A stretch of 64,000 bases of DNA, from assembly GCF_000425365.1 (NCBI RefSeq), contig NZ_AUDH01000004.1, positions 124,001 to 188,000 on the forward strand. Direction: 5' to 3'. The stretch comes from Rubritepida flocculans DSM 14296 (GTDB lineage Bacteria; Pseudomonadota; Alphaproteobacteria; Acetobacterales; Acetobacteraceae). Made by a program: the position numbers and the translations under genes. Under the pieces are notes generated by a model. That model was given only the letters and a program-made list of their open reading frames with translations, was not told where the DNA came from and ran no database searches. Positions 19,651 through 28,681 of the stretch are shown here, in pieces. The stretch's first letter is position 1. The number at the start of each line of letters is the position of its first letter.

Positions 19651-20064
19651 GTAATATTATTTCTCGAGAGTAGCCGCCCAGAGCAATAAAGTTGCGCGAC
19701 GGCTTGGTGGTGGGGGCGAGGCCCGAAGCTCGCCCGCCGCCGAGCTGCCGCCCGCGCCACCCCCTTCGCGCTGCCGGGCTTTCGGGAAGGCCGCCCAAGC
19801 CGCGCAGGGAAGCCCGCAGAGGCCGCCCAAGCCGCGCCGCGTGCACCCCTACCGGCCGCCCCTTCGCCGCCTTGTGCGGGCTTCCTGGACCGCCTGCGGG
19901 CGGCTGACGCGCCGCCCCGCGCCTGGGGCATCTGCCGAGCGGGGGGGGGCACCCTTCGCGCTGCCATCCCGCGCTGCCGCGCCGCCGCGCTGCCGACCCC
20001 CCTCCCGGCTGGGGCATCGGGCGGGGCGAGGCGCACCACCCCCCCGGAGAGGGGTTCCTTGCGC
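19651..20064. other. Non-coding right end of the element
   Basis: I see no credible gene here. An AT-rich patch (19651-19690, unlike its surroundings) follows the M41-like gene. The rest is GC-rich and internally repetitive: a 17-bp unit beginning GGCCGCCC at 19789-19805 recurs at 19821-19837, CCCTTCGCGCTGCC occurs at 19762 and 19952, and there is a run of nine G at 19941. Short open frames on both strands lack starts with Shine-Dalgarno sites and have low-complexity products. Confidence 0.6.
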
Positions 20065-20103
20065 TCGGGGTCCGCACGGGGTCCGCAACGCTCGGGGTCC
20101 GCA
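20065..20103. promoter_or_regulatory. Right cluster of integrase arm-type sites
   Basis: Three direct copies of GGGGTCCGCA at 20067-20076, 20078-20087 and 20094-20103 lie 38 bp inside the right core repeat. The first two sit in a 24-bp block identical to 13678-13701 at the left end, with the same 11-bp spacing. Paired repeats inside both ends fit P and P' arm sites for the integrase. Confidence 0.7.
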
Positions 20104-20141
20104 AGGCTGGCCGGAAAGTGGTCGGCTAACTCATTGAAAAC

Positions 20142-20187
20142 GTGGCGCGCCCGGGAAGATTCGAACTCCCAACCCTCAGATCCGTAG
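20142..20187. repeat. Right attachment-site repeat (attR core), 46 bp
   Basis: Identical to 13505-13550. This copy is continuous with the 5' half of tRNA-Arg, so integration at this end leaves a complete tRNA gene, as is normal for tRNA-targeting elements. Confidence 0.92.
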
Positions 20188-20218
20188 TCTGATGCTCTAT
20201 CCATTGAGCTACGGGCGC
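20143..20218 (-). tRNA. tRNA-Arg (anticodon ACG), CCA encoded
   Basis: 76-nt cloverleaf on the minus strand. The acceptor stem is GCGCCCG/CGGGCGC, the D stem GCTC/GAGC and the anticodon stem TCAGA/TCTGA around the loop CTACGGA (anticodon ACG). The T stem is GGGAG/CTTCC around TTCGAAT, with discriminator G and genomic CCA. The ACG anticodon is normally edited to ICG by TadA and reads CGU/CGC/CGA. Its 3' half is the element's integration target, so an intact 3' half is restored at this junction. Confidence 0.96.
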
Positions 20219-20291
20219 TGGCCGTGGGCGGGGGATTACCGCCCCGTGTCAGGATGCGCAACCCCCGGGGCCGCGCAAAAACGGCGGGGCG

Positions 20292-21410
20292 CTATGCGAG
20301 CTTTTCCAGCTCGCGCACCACCGCCTCGCCCATCACGGCGGTGCCCACGCGGGCCATGCCGGGCTGCATGATGTCGGCCGTGCGCAGGCCGCCGGCCACC
20401 ACCTTCTCCACCGCCGTCTCGATCATCCGCGCATCCTCCTCCATGCCGAAGGACCAGCGCAGCAGCATGGCGAAGGAGAGGATCTGCGCGGAGGGGTTGG
20501 CAATGCCCTTGCCCGCGATGTCGGGCGCGGAGCCGTGGATGGGCTCGTAGAGCGCATGGCGCCGCCCGTCCGGCTGCACCGCGCCGAGCGTGGCCGAGGG
20601 CAGCATGCCGAGCGAGCCCGTCAGCGCCGCCGCGAGGTCCGAGAGCAGGTCGCCGAACAGGTTGGAGGCGAGGATCACGTCGAACTGCTTCGGCCGCGAG
20701 CAGAGCTGCATGGCCGCGTTGTCGGCGTACATGTGCTCGAGCTGCACGTCGGGGAACTCGGCCTTGTGCACCTCGCTCACGACCGCGCGCCACAGCCGGC
20801 CGGACTGCATGACGTTGGCCTTCTCGGTGCTCGTCACCTTGTTGCGCCGCTTGCGTGCGAGGTCGAAGGCGATGCGCGCCACGCGCGCGATCTCCTCCTC
20901 GGTGTATACCTCGGTGTCGATGCCCGTGCGCCTGCCCGCCGCGTCGGTGGTGATGCCGCGCGGCTCGCCGAAATAGATGCCGCCCGTGCTCTCGCGCACG
21001 ATCATGATGTCGAGGCCGCGCACCACCTCGGGCTTGAGCGAGGAGGCGTCCACCAGAGGGTCGAGCACCACGGCGGGGCGGAGGTTCGCGAAGAGGCCGA
21101 GTTCCTTGCGCAGGCGCAGGATGCCGAGCTCGGGCCGGCGCTCGAAGGGCAGGGAATCCCACTTCGGCCCGCCGACGGAGCCGAACAGCACCGCATCGGC
21201 CGCGCGCGCGGCGGCCACGGTCGAATCGGGGCAGGGCACGCCCTCGGCGTCGAGGGCCGCGCCGCCCACCAGGCCCTCGCTGATCTCGAAGCGCGCGTGG
21301 CGGCGCTGCTCCATCCATTCGATGATTCGGCGCACCTCGCGCATCACCTCGGGGCCGATCCCGTCGCCGGGGAGGATGAGAAGCTTCTTGTTCGCGGGCA
21401 TGGCTGTCAC
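20292..21410 (-). CDS. leuB: 3-isopropylmalate dehydrogenase
   Basis: 372-aa enzyme converting 3-isopropylmalate to the 2-keto acid precursor of leucine with NAD+. Family blocks: [10 protein letters not shown] near the N-terminus, [21 protein letters not shown], then [10 protein letters not shown] (catalytic Lys region). Downstream are YADNAAMQL (metal-binding Asp block) and [20 protein letters not shown]. Length matches the family (360-370 aa). The last gene of a leuC-leuD-leuB run, separated from leuD by 108 bp that contain two copies of a 35-bp repeat; co-transcription with leuCD is likely. Confidence 0.97.
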   Translation of the reverse strand: MTAMPANKKLLILPGDGIGPEVMREVRRIIEWMEQRRHARFEISEGLVGGAALDAEGVPCPDSTVAAARAADAVLFGSVGGPKWDSLPFERRPELGILRLRKELGLFANLRPAVVLDPLVDASSLKPEVVRGLDIMIVRESTGGIYFGEPRGITTDAAGRRTGIDTEVYTEEEIARVARIAFDLARKRRNKVTSTEKANVMQSGRLWRAVVSEVHKAEFPDVQLEHMYADNAAMQLCSRPKQFDVILASNLFGDLLSDLAAALTGSLGMLPSATLGAVQPDGRRHALYEPIHGSAPDIAGKGIANPSAQILSFAMLLRWSFGMEEDARMIETAVEKVVAGGLRTADIMQPGMARVGTAVMGEAVVRELEKLA

Positions 21411-21417
21411 CTTCTTG

Positions 21418-21507
21418 CCGCCGCGCGGCAGGGTTGGTGTGGCGGCTGCCGTGCGGCGGGGCGGAAGACACTCCGCCGCGCGGCAGGGTTGGTGTGGCGG
21501 CTGCCGT
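21418..21507. repeat. Two 35-bp direct repeats between leuD and leuB
   Basis: An identical 35-bp unit occurs at 21418-21452 and 21473-21507, 55 bp apart start to start. Each copy begins with a CCGCCGCGCGGC self-complementary end and contains GGTTGGTGTGGCGGCTGCC. They fill the leuD-leuB gap of the minus-strand operon, so they are in the mRNA and could form alternative hairpins. The layout suggests a dispersed intergenic repeat family (REP-like), but no other copy was noticed in this window. Confidence 0.8.
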
Positions 21508-21518
21508 CCGGCGGCGGA

Positions 21519-22129
21519 TTACGGCCCGAACAGCCAGGGCTGGGCCGCGCGCTGCCTCGCCTCGTAGCTGTCGATGGCGGCCTTGTGCTGCAGCGTCTGG
21601 CCGATGTCGTCCAGCCCGTTGAGCAGGCAGTGGCGGCGGAAGGGATCCACCTCGAAGGGGATCTCCTCGCCGTTCGGGCGCACCACCACCTGGCACTCCA
21701 GGTCCACCGTGATGCGGGCGTTGGCGCCGAGCTTCGCATCCTCCATGAGCTGGGCGCAGATCTCGCGCGGCAGCTTCACCGGCAGGATGCCGTTCTTGAA
21801 GCAGTTGTTGTGGAAGATGTCCGCGAAGTCGGGCGCGATGACGCAGCGGATGCCGAAGTCGAGGAGCGCCCAGGGCGCGTGCTCGCGCGAGGAGCCGCAG
21901 CCGAAATTCTCGAAGGCGATGAGGATCTCGGCCCGGCGATAGGGCTCCTGGTTCAGCACGAAGTCCGGGTTCTCGGAGCCGTCCTCGCGGTAGCGGAAAT
22001 TGGCGAAGAGGTGCCGGCCCAGCCCCGTGCGCGCGATGGTCTTGAGGAAGCGCGCGGGGATGATCTGGTCCGTGTCCACATTCGCCTTGGGCAGCGGCGC
22101 GGCGATGCCGGTGAGCGTGGTGAAGGGCT

Positions 22130-22133
<4 letters not shown>
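21519..22133 (-). CDS. leuD: 3-isopropylmalate dehydratase, small subunit
   Basis: 204-aa small (swivel-domain) subunit that pairs with LeuC to isomerise 2- to 3-isopropylmalate. The start [14 protein letters not shown], then [14 protein letters not shown], and the [18 protein letters not shown] swivel-domain signature are typical. Length matches family (about 200 aa). The ATG at 22133 overlaps the leuC stop by 4 nt, so the subunits are translationally coupled. Longer in-frame starts lie inside leuC and are not supported. Confidence 0.97.
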
Positions 22134-23566
<1,433 letters not shown>

Positions 23567-23623
23567 TGGCGTCCCCCTCCAGGCGAAAGGGGGCCGGCCT
23601 TGCGGCGCGGCCCCCATCGGTGC

Positions 23624-24019
23624 TCACTCGGCGTCCTTGGCCGGCGCCGGCTCGGCCTTCAGGCCGAGCTTCTCGGCGATGCGCGCCGACTTGCCCGTGC
23701 GGCCGCGCAGGTAATAGAGCTTCGCGCGCCGCACCTTGCCCCGGCGCACCACGCTGATCTCTGCGATGGAGGGCGAGTGCAGCGGGAAGACGCGCTCCAC
23801 GCCCTCGCCGTAGCTCAGCTTGCGCACGGTGAAGTTGCTGTGCAGGCCGCGGTTGGAACGCGCGATCACCACGCCCTCATAGGCCTGGGTGCGGACGCGC
23901 TCGCCTTCCACCACGCGCACCATCACGCGCACCGTGTCGCCGGGGGCGAAATCGGGCACGGGGCGGGCGGCGAGGAGCTTCGCCTTCTGCTCGGCGTCGA
24001 ACTGCTGCAACAGGTTCAT
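23624..24019 (-). CDS. rplS: 50S ribosomal protein L19
   Basis: 131-aa L19, a large-subunit protein at the 30S/50S interface. [20 protein letters not shown] and [20 protein letters not shown] are the conserved core, then [20 protein letters not shown]. The C-terminus has an extra Lys/Ala/Pro-rich tail ([17 protein letters not shown]), common in alphaproteobacteria. The start is MNLLQQFD at 24019. The gene is 26 bp after trmD in the standard rpsP-rimM-trmD-rplS order. Confidence 0.97.
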   Translation of the reverse strand: MNLLQQFDAEQKAKLLAARPVPDFAPGDTVRVMVRVVEGERVRTQAYEGVVIARSNRGLHSNFTVRKLSYGEGVERVFPLHSPSIAEISVVRRGKVRRAKLYYLRGRTGKSARIAEKLGLKAEPAPAKDAE

Positions 24020-24045
24020 CGGTCTCGTCCTTTCCAAGATTCGAT

Positions 24046-24768
24046 CTAGGCAGGCCCGCAGCCCGCGTCCATCCGTGTTCCGAAGCGGGGCCGGTTCCAC
24101 AGGTCGGGCCGGCGCTCGCGCGTCGCGGCCTCGGCCTGTTCGCGCCGCCAGCGCGCCACCTCGGCGTGGTGGCCGGAGAGCAGCACGGGCGGCACCGCGC
24201 GGCCCTGCCACTCGGCGGGCCGCGTGTAGTGGGGGTATTCGAGGAGGCCCGCCGCGTGGCTTTCCTCTTCCGCGCTCTCGGCCGCGCCCATCACGCCGGG
24301 CAGCAGCCGCACGCAGGCGTCGAGGAGCACGAGCGCGGCGACCTCACCGCCCGAGAGCACATAGTCGCCGATGCTGACCTCGCGCATCGCGCGCGCCTCG
24401 ATCACCCGCTGGTCCACGCCCTCGTAGCGGCCGCAGAGCAGCACCACGCCGGGGCCCGCGGCCAGCTCGCGCACCAGCGCCTGATCCAGCAGCCGCCCGC
24501 GCGGGGTGAGGTAGATGAGCGGGCGCGGATCCCCCTCCGGCACGGCCGCCGCGATGGCGCGGTCCACCACGTCGGGGCGCATCACCATGCCCGCGCCGCC
24601 GCCGAAGGGCGTGTCGTCCACCGTGCGGTGGCGCCCCTCGCCATGGGCGCGGATGTCCTCGGCCGCCAGCGACCAGCGCCCCTCGCGCAGTGCGCGCCCG
24701 GCTAGGGAATGGGCGAGGGGGCCCGGGAACATCTCGGGAAAGAGGGTCAGCACGCTCGCGCGCCACAT
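24046..24768 (-). CDS. trmD: tRNA (guanine-N1)-methyltransferase (G37)
   Basis: 240-aa SPOUT methyltransferase that makes m1G37 in tRNAs reading CNN codons, preventing +1 frameshifts. The knotted SAM site is shown by [20 protein letters not shown] and [15 protein letters not shown]. The N-terminal TLFPEMFPG block and [12 protein letters not shown] are typical, and the C-terminal [17 protein letters not shown] helix is present. Start: ATG at 24768, overlapping the rimM stop as TGATG; a GTG codon directly before it is an alternative. Essential in most bacteria. Confidence 0.97.
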   Translation of the reverse strand: MWRASVLTLFPEMFPGPLAHSLAGRALREGRWSLAAEDIRAHGEGRHRTVDDTPFGGGAGMVMRPDVVDRAIAAAVPEGDPRPLIYLTPRGRLLDQALVRELAAGPGVVLLCGRYEGVDQRVIEARAMREVSIGDYVLSGGEVAALVLLDACVRLLPGVMGAAESAEEESHAAGLLEYPHYTRPAEWQGRAVPPVLLSGHHAEVARWRREQAEAATRERRPDLWNRPRFGTRMDAGCGPA

Positions 24769-25274
24769 CACGCCGCATCCTCTGCCGAGTCCGCCACGAC
24801 CTCGACCGGCGGCACGACGACGACGCGCCCGCCCGCCACGTCCACCACCGGGACGGCGGCGCGGGTGAAGGGGATGAGGCGCTCGGGCGGGCCGCTCAGC
24901 ACGAGGAAGGCGCCGGCCCCGTGGTCCTCCACGGCGGTGACGACGCCCAGACTCTCGCCCGCCGCCGTCTCCCCCCGCAGCCCCTCGAGGTCCGCGAGGT
25001 AGAACTCCTCTTCCCCGGGCGGCGGCAGCGCCGCGCGTGGCACGTAGAGCTTCGTGCCCGTCAGCGCCGCGGCGGCGTCGCGATCGGTCACGCCCTCGAT
25101 GCGCGCGAGATCAGCCGCGAGCAGGGTGAGCACAAGGCTGCGCCCCCGCCCGTCGGAGAGCGGCCCATAGGCCGTGAGCCCCTCCGGCGTGGCGGTGAAG
25201 CTGCGCACGCGCACCAGGCCCCGCACCCCGTGCGGCCGCCCGATCTCGCCCAGCAGGACCAGCCCCTCGCCCAT
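24768..25274 (-). CDS. rimM: 16S rRNA processing protein RimM
   Basis: 168-aa RimM, which assists 30S maturation by binding S19 near the 16S head. [20 protein letters not shown] is the N-terminal reductase-like beta-barrel signature. A second, PRC-barrel domain follows ([33 protein letters not shown]). Length matches family. It lies 26 bp after rpsP and directly precedes trmD with a one-base overlap. Confidence 0.95.
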   Translation of the reverse strand: MGEGLVLLGEIGRPHGVRGLVRVRSFTATPEGLTAYGPLSDGRGRSLVLTLLAADLARIEGVTDRDAAAALTGTKLYVPRAALPPPGEEEFYLADLEGLRGETAAGESLGVVTAVEDHGAGAFLVLSGPPERLIPFTRAAVPVVDVAGGRVVVVPPVEVVADSAEDAA

Positions 25275-25300
25275 CGCGTGCCGCCGTCAGCGCCCCTGCG

Positions 25301-25636
25301 TCAGCCCTTGGCCGCCGCGGCCGCCCGCTCCTGCGCCTTCTTCTTCGGCGCGGACTGCTTGGGCTGCTCGGGGATGGCGGGCATCGGGATGATGGCGGCG
25401 CGGCCGAGGAACTTCGCCACGCGGTCGGTCGGCAGGGCGCCCTTGCCGAGCCACTCCCTGATCTTCTCGTCCTGCAGGCGGATGCGGTCGGCGTGCTCGG
25501 CCGGCAGCATCGGGTTGTAGGAACCGAGCTTCTCGATGAAGCGGCCGTCGCGCGGGCTGCGGCTGTCGGCCACCACGATGTGGTAGTAGGGGCGCTTCTT
25601 CGCGCCGGCGCGGGCAAGGCGGATCTTCAGGCCCAT
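25301..25636 (-). CDS. rpsP: 30S ribosomal protein S16
   Basis: 111-aa S16, an early assembly protein of the 30S body. The N-terminus is canonical: [20 protein letters not shown], followed by [20 protein letters not shown]. The C-terminal extension rich in Lys/Ala ([20 protein letters not shown]) is the usual alphaproteobacterial elongation. It lies 28 bp downstream of ffh and 26 bp upstream of rimM. Confidence 0.97.
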   Translation of the reverse strand: MGLKIRLARAGAKKRPYYHIVVADSRSPRDGRFIEKLGSYNPMLPAEHADRIRLQDEKIREWLGKGALPTDRVAKFLGRAAIIPMPAIPEQPKQSAPKKKAQERAAAAAKG

Positions 25637-25664
25637 CGGTCAATCACTCCTGTGTGTCGAAATG

Positions 25665-27050
25665 TTAGAAGGGTCGTCGGCCCTGAGGGTTCAGCAGCCC
25701 GGCGAGCCCGCCGCGCAGCATCCCCTTCTGGCCCATCTTGTTCATGCGCTTCATCATGTCGCGCATGTCCTCGAACTGCTTGAGGAGGCGGTTCACCTCC
25801 TGCACGGTGCTGCCGGAACCGGCGGCGATGCGCCGCTTGCGCGACGCCTTGATGATGTCGGGGTTGCGCCGCTCGCCGGGCGTCATGCTGCCGATGATGG
25901 CGGCCTGCTTCTTCAGCAGCCCCGTGTCCAGCTTCGCGTCCTCGAGCTGGGCCTTCACCTTGGCCACGCCGGGCAGCATGCTCATCAGCCCCGTCATGCC
26001 GCCCATCTTGCCGATCTGCCGGAGCTGGGCGGCGTAGTCCTCGAGGGTGAACTGCCCCTTCTGCATCCGGGCGGCCAGCTTCTCGGCCTCCGCCTGGTCG
26101 ATGCTCTCCACCGCGCGCTCGACGAGCGAGACGATGTCGCCCATGCCGAGGATGCGCCCGGCGATGCGGTCGGGGTGGAAATCCTCCAGCGCGTCGAGCT
26201 TCTCGCCCGCGCCGAGCAGCTTGATCGGCGCGCCGGTGACCGCGCGCATGGAGAGTGCCGCGCCGCCGCGCGCATCGCCGTCCACCCGCGTCATCACGAT
26301 GCCGGTGACGCCGACCTTCTCGTTGAAGGCGCGCGCGGTGTTCACCGCGTCCTGGCCCGTCATCGCGTCCACGACGAGCAGGGTCTCGTGCGGACGGACG
26401 GCGGCCTTCACCGCCGCCACCTCCTCCATCAGCGCCTCGTCGATGGCGAGCCGCCCGGCCGTGTCGAGGATCACCACGTCGTAGAGCTCGCCGCGCGCGG
26501 TCGCCATCGCGCGCTCGGCGATCTGCAGCGGCGTCTGGCCGGCGATGATGGGCAGGCTCGTCACCTCCGCCCGCTCGGCGAGCTGGGCGAGCTGGAGCTG
26601 AGCGGCGGGCCGGTGCACGTCGAGCGAGGCGAGCAGCACCTTCTTGCGCTCGCGCGTGCGCAGCCGCAGCGCGATCTTCCCGGAGGTGGTCGTCTTGCCC
26701 GAGCCCTGCAGGCCCACCATCAGGATCGGGACCGGCGCAGGGGCGTTGAGATCGAGCCCGCGCGGGGCGCCCTCCTGCCCCGGTGCCCCGCCCAGCGCCT
26801 CCACCAGCGCGTCATGGACGATCTTGATGACCTGCTGGCCGGGGGAGACGGAGCGGATCACCTCCGCCCCCACCGCGCGTTCCCGCACGCGGGCGATCAG
26901 GTCCTTCACCACCGGCAGGGCGACATCCGCCTCCAGCAGCGCCACCCGCACCTCGCGCAGGGCGTCGTTCACATCGGCTTCGGACAGGGCGCCGCGGCCG
27001 CGCAAGCGGTCGAACACCCCCTGAAGCTTCGATCCCAACGCCTCGAACAC
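25665..27050 (-). CDS. ffh: Signal recognition particle protein Ffh (SRP54)
   Basis: 461-aa SRP GTPase that binds signal sequences and 4.5S RNA for co-translational membrane targeting. N-domain helices, then the G domain: P-loop VGLQGSGKTTTSGKIAL, VHRPAAQLQ, DTAGRLAIDE, TGQDAVNTARAF and the LLGAGEKLDALEDFHPDRIA insertion/closing motif. The Met-rich M domain includes GGMTGLMSMLPG and the RNA-binding stretch GSGSTVQEVNRLLKQFEDMR. Leads the rpsP-rimM-trmD-rplS run, as is common in this class. A terminator-like hairpin lies directly upstream of the start. Confidence 0.97.
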   Translation of the reverse strand: MFEALGSKLQGVFDRLRGRGALSEADVNDALREVRVALLEADVALPVVKDLIARVRERAVGAEVIRSVSPGQQVIKIVHDALVEALGGAPGQEGAPRGLDLNAPAPVPILMVGLQGSGKTTTSGKIALRLRTRERKKVLLASLDVHRPAAQLQLAQLAERAEVTSLPIIAGQTPLQIAERAMATARGELYDVVILDTAGRLAIDEALMEEVAAVKAAVRPHETLLVVDAMTGQDAVNTARAFNEKVGVTGIVMTRVDGDARGGAALSMRAVTGAPIKLLGAGEKLDALEDFHPDRIAGRILGMGDIVSLVERAVESIDQAEAEKLAARMQKGQFTLEDYAAQLRQIGKMGGMTGLMSMLPGVAKVKAQLEDAKLDTGLLKKQAAIIGSMTPGERRNPDIIKASRKRRIAAGSGSTVQEVNRLLKQFEDMRDMMKRMNKMGQKGMLRGGLAGLLNPQGRRPF

Positions 27051-27063
27051 GCGAGAAACCCCT

Positions 27064-27105
27064 CCAAACGAAAACGCGCCGCTGCGCGAACCTCGCGGAG
27101 CGGCG
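27064..27105 (-). terminator. Hairpin and T-tract in the ffh upstream region
   Basis: On the minus strand, CGCCGCT-C-CGCGA pairs with TCGCG-C-AGCGGCG around a GGT loop (27077-27105, 12 paired positions plus one C-C mismatch). TTTT and TTT follow before ffh. This has the form of an intrinsic terminator, yet it sits between the probable promoter area and ffh. It may therefore act as an attenuator of the SRP/ribosomal operon. No minus-strand gene upstream would need it. Confidence 0.5.
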
Positions 27106-27404
27106 GCGACCCCCCAACCTCAGGAGGGGCCGGACATGGCCTCTGCGGCCAGCAGCGCACCTTACGCCCGGCGCGCTGGCGCGTCAAGGATGATCCATCC
27201 AGGCCGCGGAGAGCCCCCCATCTGGCCGGCGCGTTTATACACAGAGAAACTTCCCTGACGGGACCGCGGTGCGTGGCTGCGGACGGGCCAGCCGCAAATG
27301 CCGCACCTCGCTCCATCGATCCGGCAGATCAGCCGGATAGGAAGGCGGCGATGGACCCTGTCTCCACCGAGGGGCAGTCTTGCCGAAACCCGCAGGAGAC
27401 CATC
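27106..27404. other. Intergenic region between ffh and a divergent secreted-protein gene
   Basis: About 300 bp without a gene. It must hold the divergent promoters for ffh (minus) and the 27405 gene (plus). The only AT-rich piece is TTTATACACAGAG at 27234-27246, with a TATAC element that could be a -10 box. I see no 4.5S RNA consensus (GGTCAGG...GGAAGCAGC) here on either strand. Confidence 0.4.
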
Positions 27405-27785
27405 ATGCAGCCCCGCATCGCACCGGCCACCCTGGCTCTGTCGCTGGCTCTCTCCGGGGCCGCGGCGGCGCAGACCACCTGGACGGGGAGTGCTCTCACC
27501 GTGACGGGCAACAGGGAGAACGGCTGCGACCTGCGGGTCATCGAGGTGAGCCATGCGGGCAGCGCGCTGCACTCCCTGCGCTTCATGCTCGCCAATCGTC
27601 ATGCGCACGCGGTGCGCGTCACCGCGGATGTGACCATGACCCGTCAGAGCGAGAGGAAGTCCGGGACCATCACGGGGCTGATGGGGCCCGGGCAGCAGTC
27701 CACCCTGACGGGCTTCCATCCCCTGCCGGGCTCCCTCGCCGGAAGCACCGTCGCGCTGCGTTTCCTGGCCTGCACCCCGGGCTGA
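27405..27785 (+). CDS. Small secreted protein of unknown function
   Basis: 126-aa protein with a clear Sec signal peptide (MQPRIAPATLALSLALSGAA, cleavage after the AAAAQ region). The mature ~103-aa domain is hydrophilic, with two Cys (NGCDLRVIEV and FLACTPG) that could form a disulfide. No known family recognised. Start: ATG at 27405, 8 nt after AGGAG. Its stop lies 6 bp from the end of the convergent enoyl-CoA hydratase gene. Periplasmic or extracellular location is expected; function cannot be stated. Confidence 0.8.
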   Translation: MQPRIAPATLALSLALSGAAAAQTTWTGSALTVTGNRENGCDLRVIEVSHAGSALHSLRFMLANRHAHAVRVTADVTMTRQSERKSGTITGLMGPGQQSTLTGFHPLPGSLAGSTVALRFLACTPG

Positions 27786-27791
27786 GCCGGA

Positions 27792-28586
27792 TCACCGCCC
27801 CATGAAGCGCGGCGGGCGCTTCTCGCGGAAGGCGGCGAGGCCCTCCTTCAGGTCCTCGCTGCGCTGGCTCTGGTTGGCGCGCTCCAGCGCCGCCGCCGCG
27901 TCGAAGGCGCTGCGTGCGATCTCGTTGAGGCTGCGCTTCACCCCCTCGACGGCCAGCGGCGCATTGGCGGCGAGGCGCTGCGCGAGCGCCGCCACGCGCG
28001 CATCGAGCTCGGCGGCCGGCACCATCTCGGTCAGGTAGCCGATGGCGAGCATCTCGGGCGCCTTGATCGTCTCGGCGGTAAGGAACAGCTTCTTCGCCGC
28101 GTTGTGGCCGAGCCGGCTCGCGTAGCGCAGGATGCCCGAGGGGTAGTAGTGGATGCCCAGCGCCGCGGCAGGCATGCGCAGTTCCGCCGTCTCCACGCCG
28201 ATGCGGAAGTCGCAGCAGAGGGCGAGGTCGGTCGCGCCGCCATAGACGCCGCCGTTCAGCCGCGCGATGGCGGGCACGCGCAGGTTCTCGAGCTGCGTGC
28301 ACACCCCCTCGAAGGAGGGCCCCTCCGCGCGCGCCGTCACCTCCGCGCCGGGCCGTGCGGCGAGGTCGCCCAGGTGGTAGCCGGAGGAAAAGGACTTGCC
28401 CGTGCCGGTGAGCACCAGCACGCGGATCGCGCGGTCCCGCTCGACGCGCGCGAGCTGTTCGGAGAGGGCGAGCAGATCGTCCGGCTCGATGCGGTTGTGC
28501 ACCTTCGGCCGGTTCAGGCGGATGGTGGCCACCGGCCCCTCCACCGCCAGGATCGGCGTCGTCGCCTCCTCCGCCATGCCGTCCAT
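27792..28586 (-). CDS. Enoyl-CoA hydratase/isomerase family protein
   Basis: 264-aa crotonase-fold protein. The CoA/oxyanion-hole block LTGTGKSFSSGYHLGDL and the second block ARLNGGVYGGATDLALCCDF match the family. The catalytic Glu pair of classic enoyl-CoA hydratases is not clearly kept: the first position is Asp-like (GATDLALCCD) and LRMPAAALGIHYYP replaces the usual pattern. The reaction, whether hydration, isomerisation or hydrolysis, therefore stays open. Starts at 28586 or the ATG at 28577. No operon partner on its strand, so the pathway is unclear. Confidence 0.88.
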   Translation of the reverse strand: MDGMAEEATTPILAVEGPVATIRLNRPKVHNRIEPDDLLALSEQLARVERDRAIRVLVLTGTGKSFSSGYHLGDLAARPGAEVTARAEGPSFEGVCTQLENLRVPAIARLNGGVYGGATDLALCCDFRIGVETAELRMPAAALGIHYYPSGILRYASRLGHNAAKKLFLTAETIKAPEMLAIGYLTEMVPAAELDARVAALAQRLAANAPLAVEGVKRSLNEIARSAFDAAAALERANQSQRSEDLKEGLAAFREKRPPRFMGR

Positions 28587-28681
28587 CCTCGCCCCCTTCC
28601 TGCTGCCGCGCCCGTGGTAGCGCGGAACACCCGCGCGGTCATCCGCTTGCGGCGCGCGGCACTTCGCGGCATGGGCGGCGC

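Larger units (their letters stand above)
13505..20187. mobile_element. 6.7-kb integrative element in tRNA-Arg(ACG), replication-module type
   Basis: A 46-bp identical direct repeat (13505-13550 and 20142-20187) equals the 3' half of the tRNA-Arg gene at the right end. This is the usual footprint of tyrosine-recombinase insertion into a tRNA 3' half. Between the repeats, seven protein genes run on the plus strand: integrase, unknown, AlpA/Xis-like, Toprim primase, RepA-like ATPase, coiled-coil unknown and M41-like peptidase. There are several 4-11 nt gene overlaps, a phased iteron-like array at 18042-18167 and integrase arm-type repeats inside both ends. No capsid, portal, terminase, relaxase or type IV secretion gene is present. 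It could be an integrated plasmid, a phage satellite or a decayed prophage remnant. Base composition resembles the host. Confidence 0.88.

Noticed and set aside
19604-20104. Minus-strand frames at the right end of the element
   Set aside because: Products are Pro/Arg/Gly-rich without motifs, the starts lack ribosome-binding sites, and they overlap the M41-like gene end and the arm-type repeats.
21418-21507. Insertion-sequence remnant between leuD and leuB
   Set aside because: No transposase fragment or terminal inverted repeat pair; two direct 35-bp copies only.
27106-27404. Possible 4.5S SRP RNA beside ffh
   Set aside because: No GGTCAGG or GGAAGCAGC consensus on either strand, and folding by eye gives only local hairpins.
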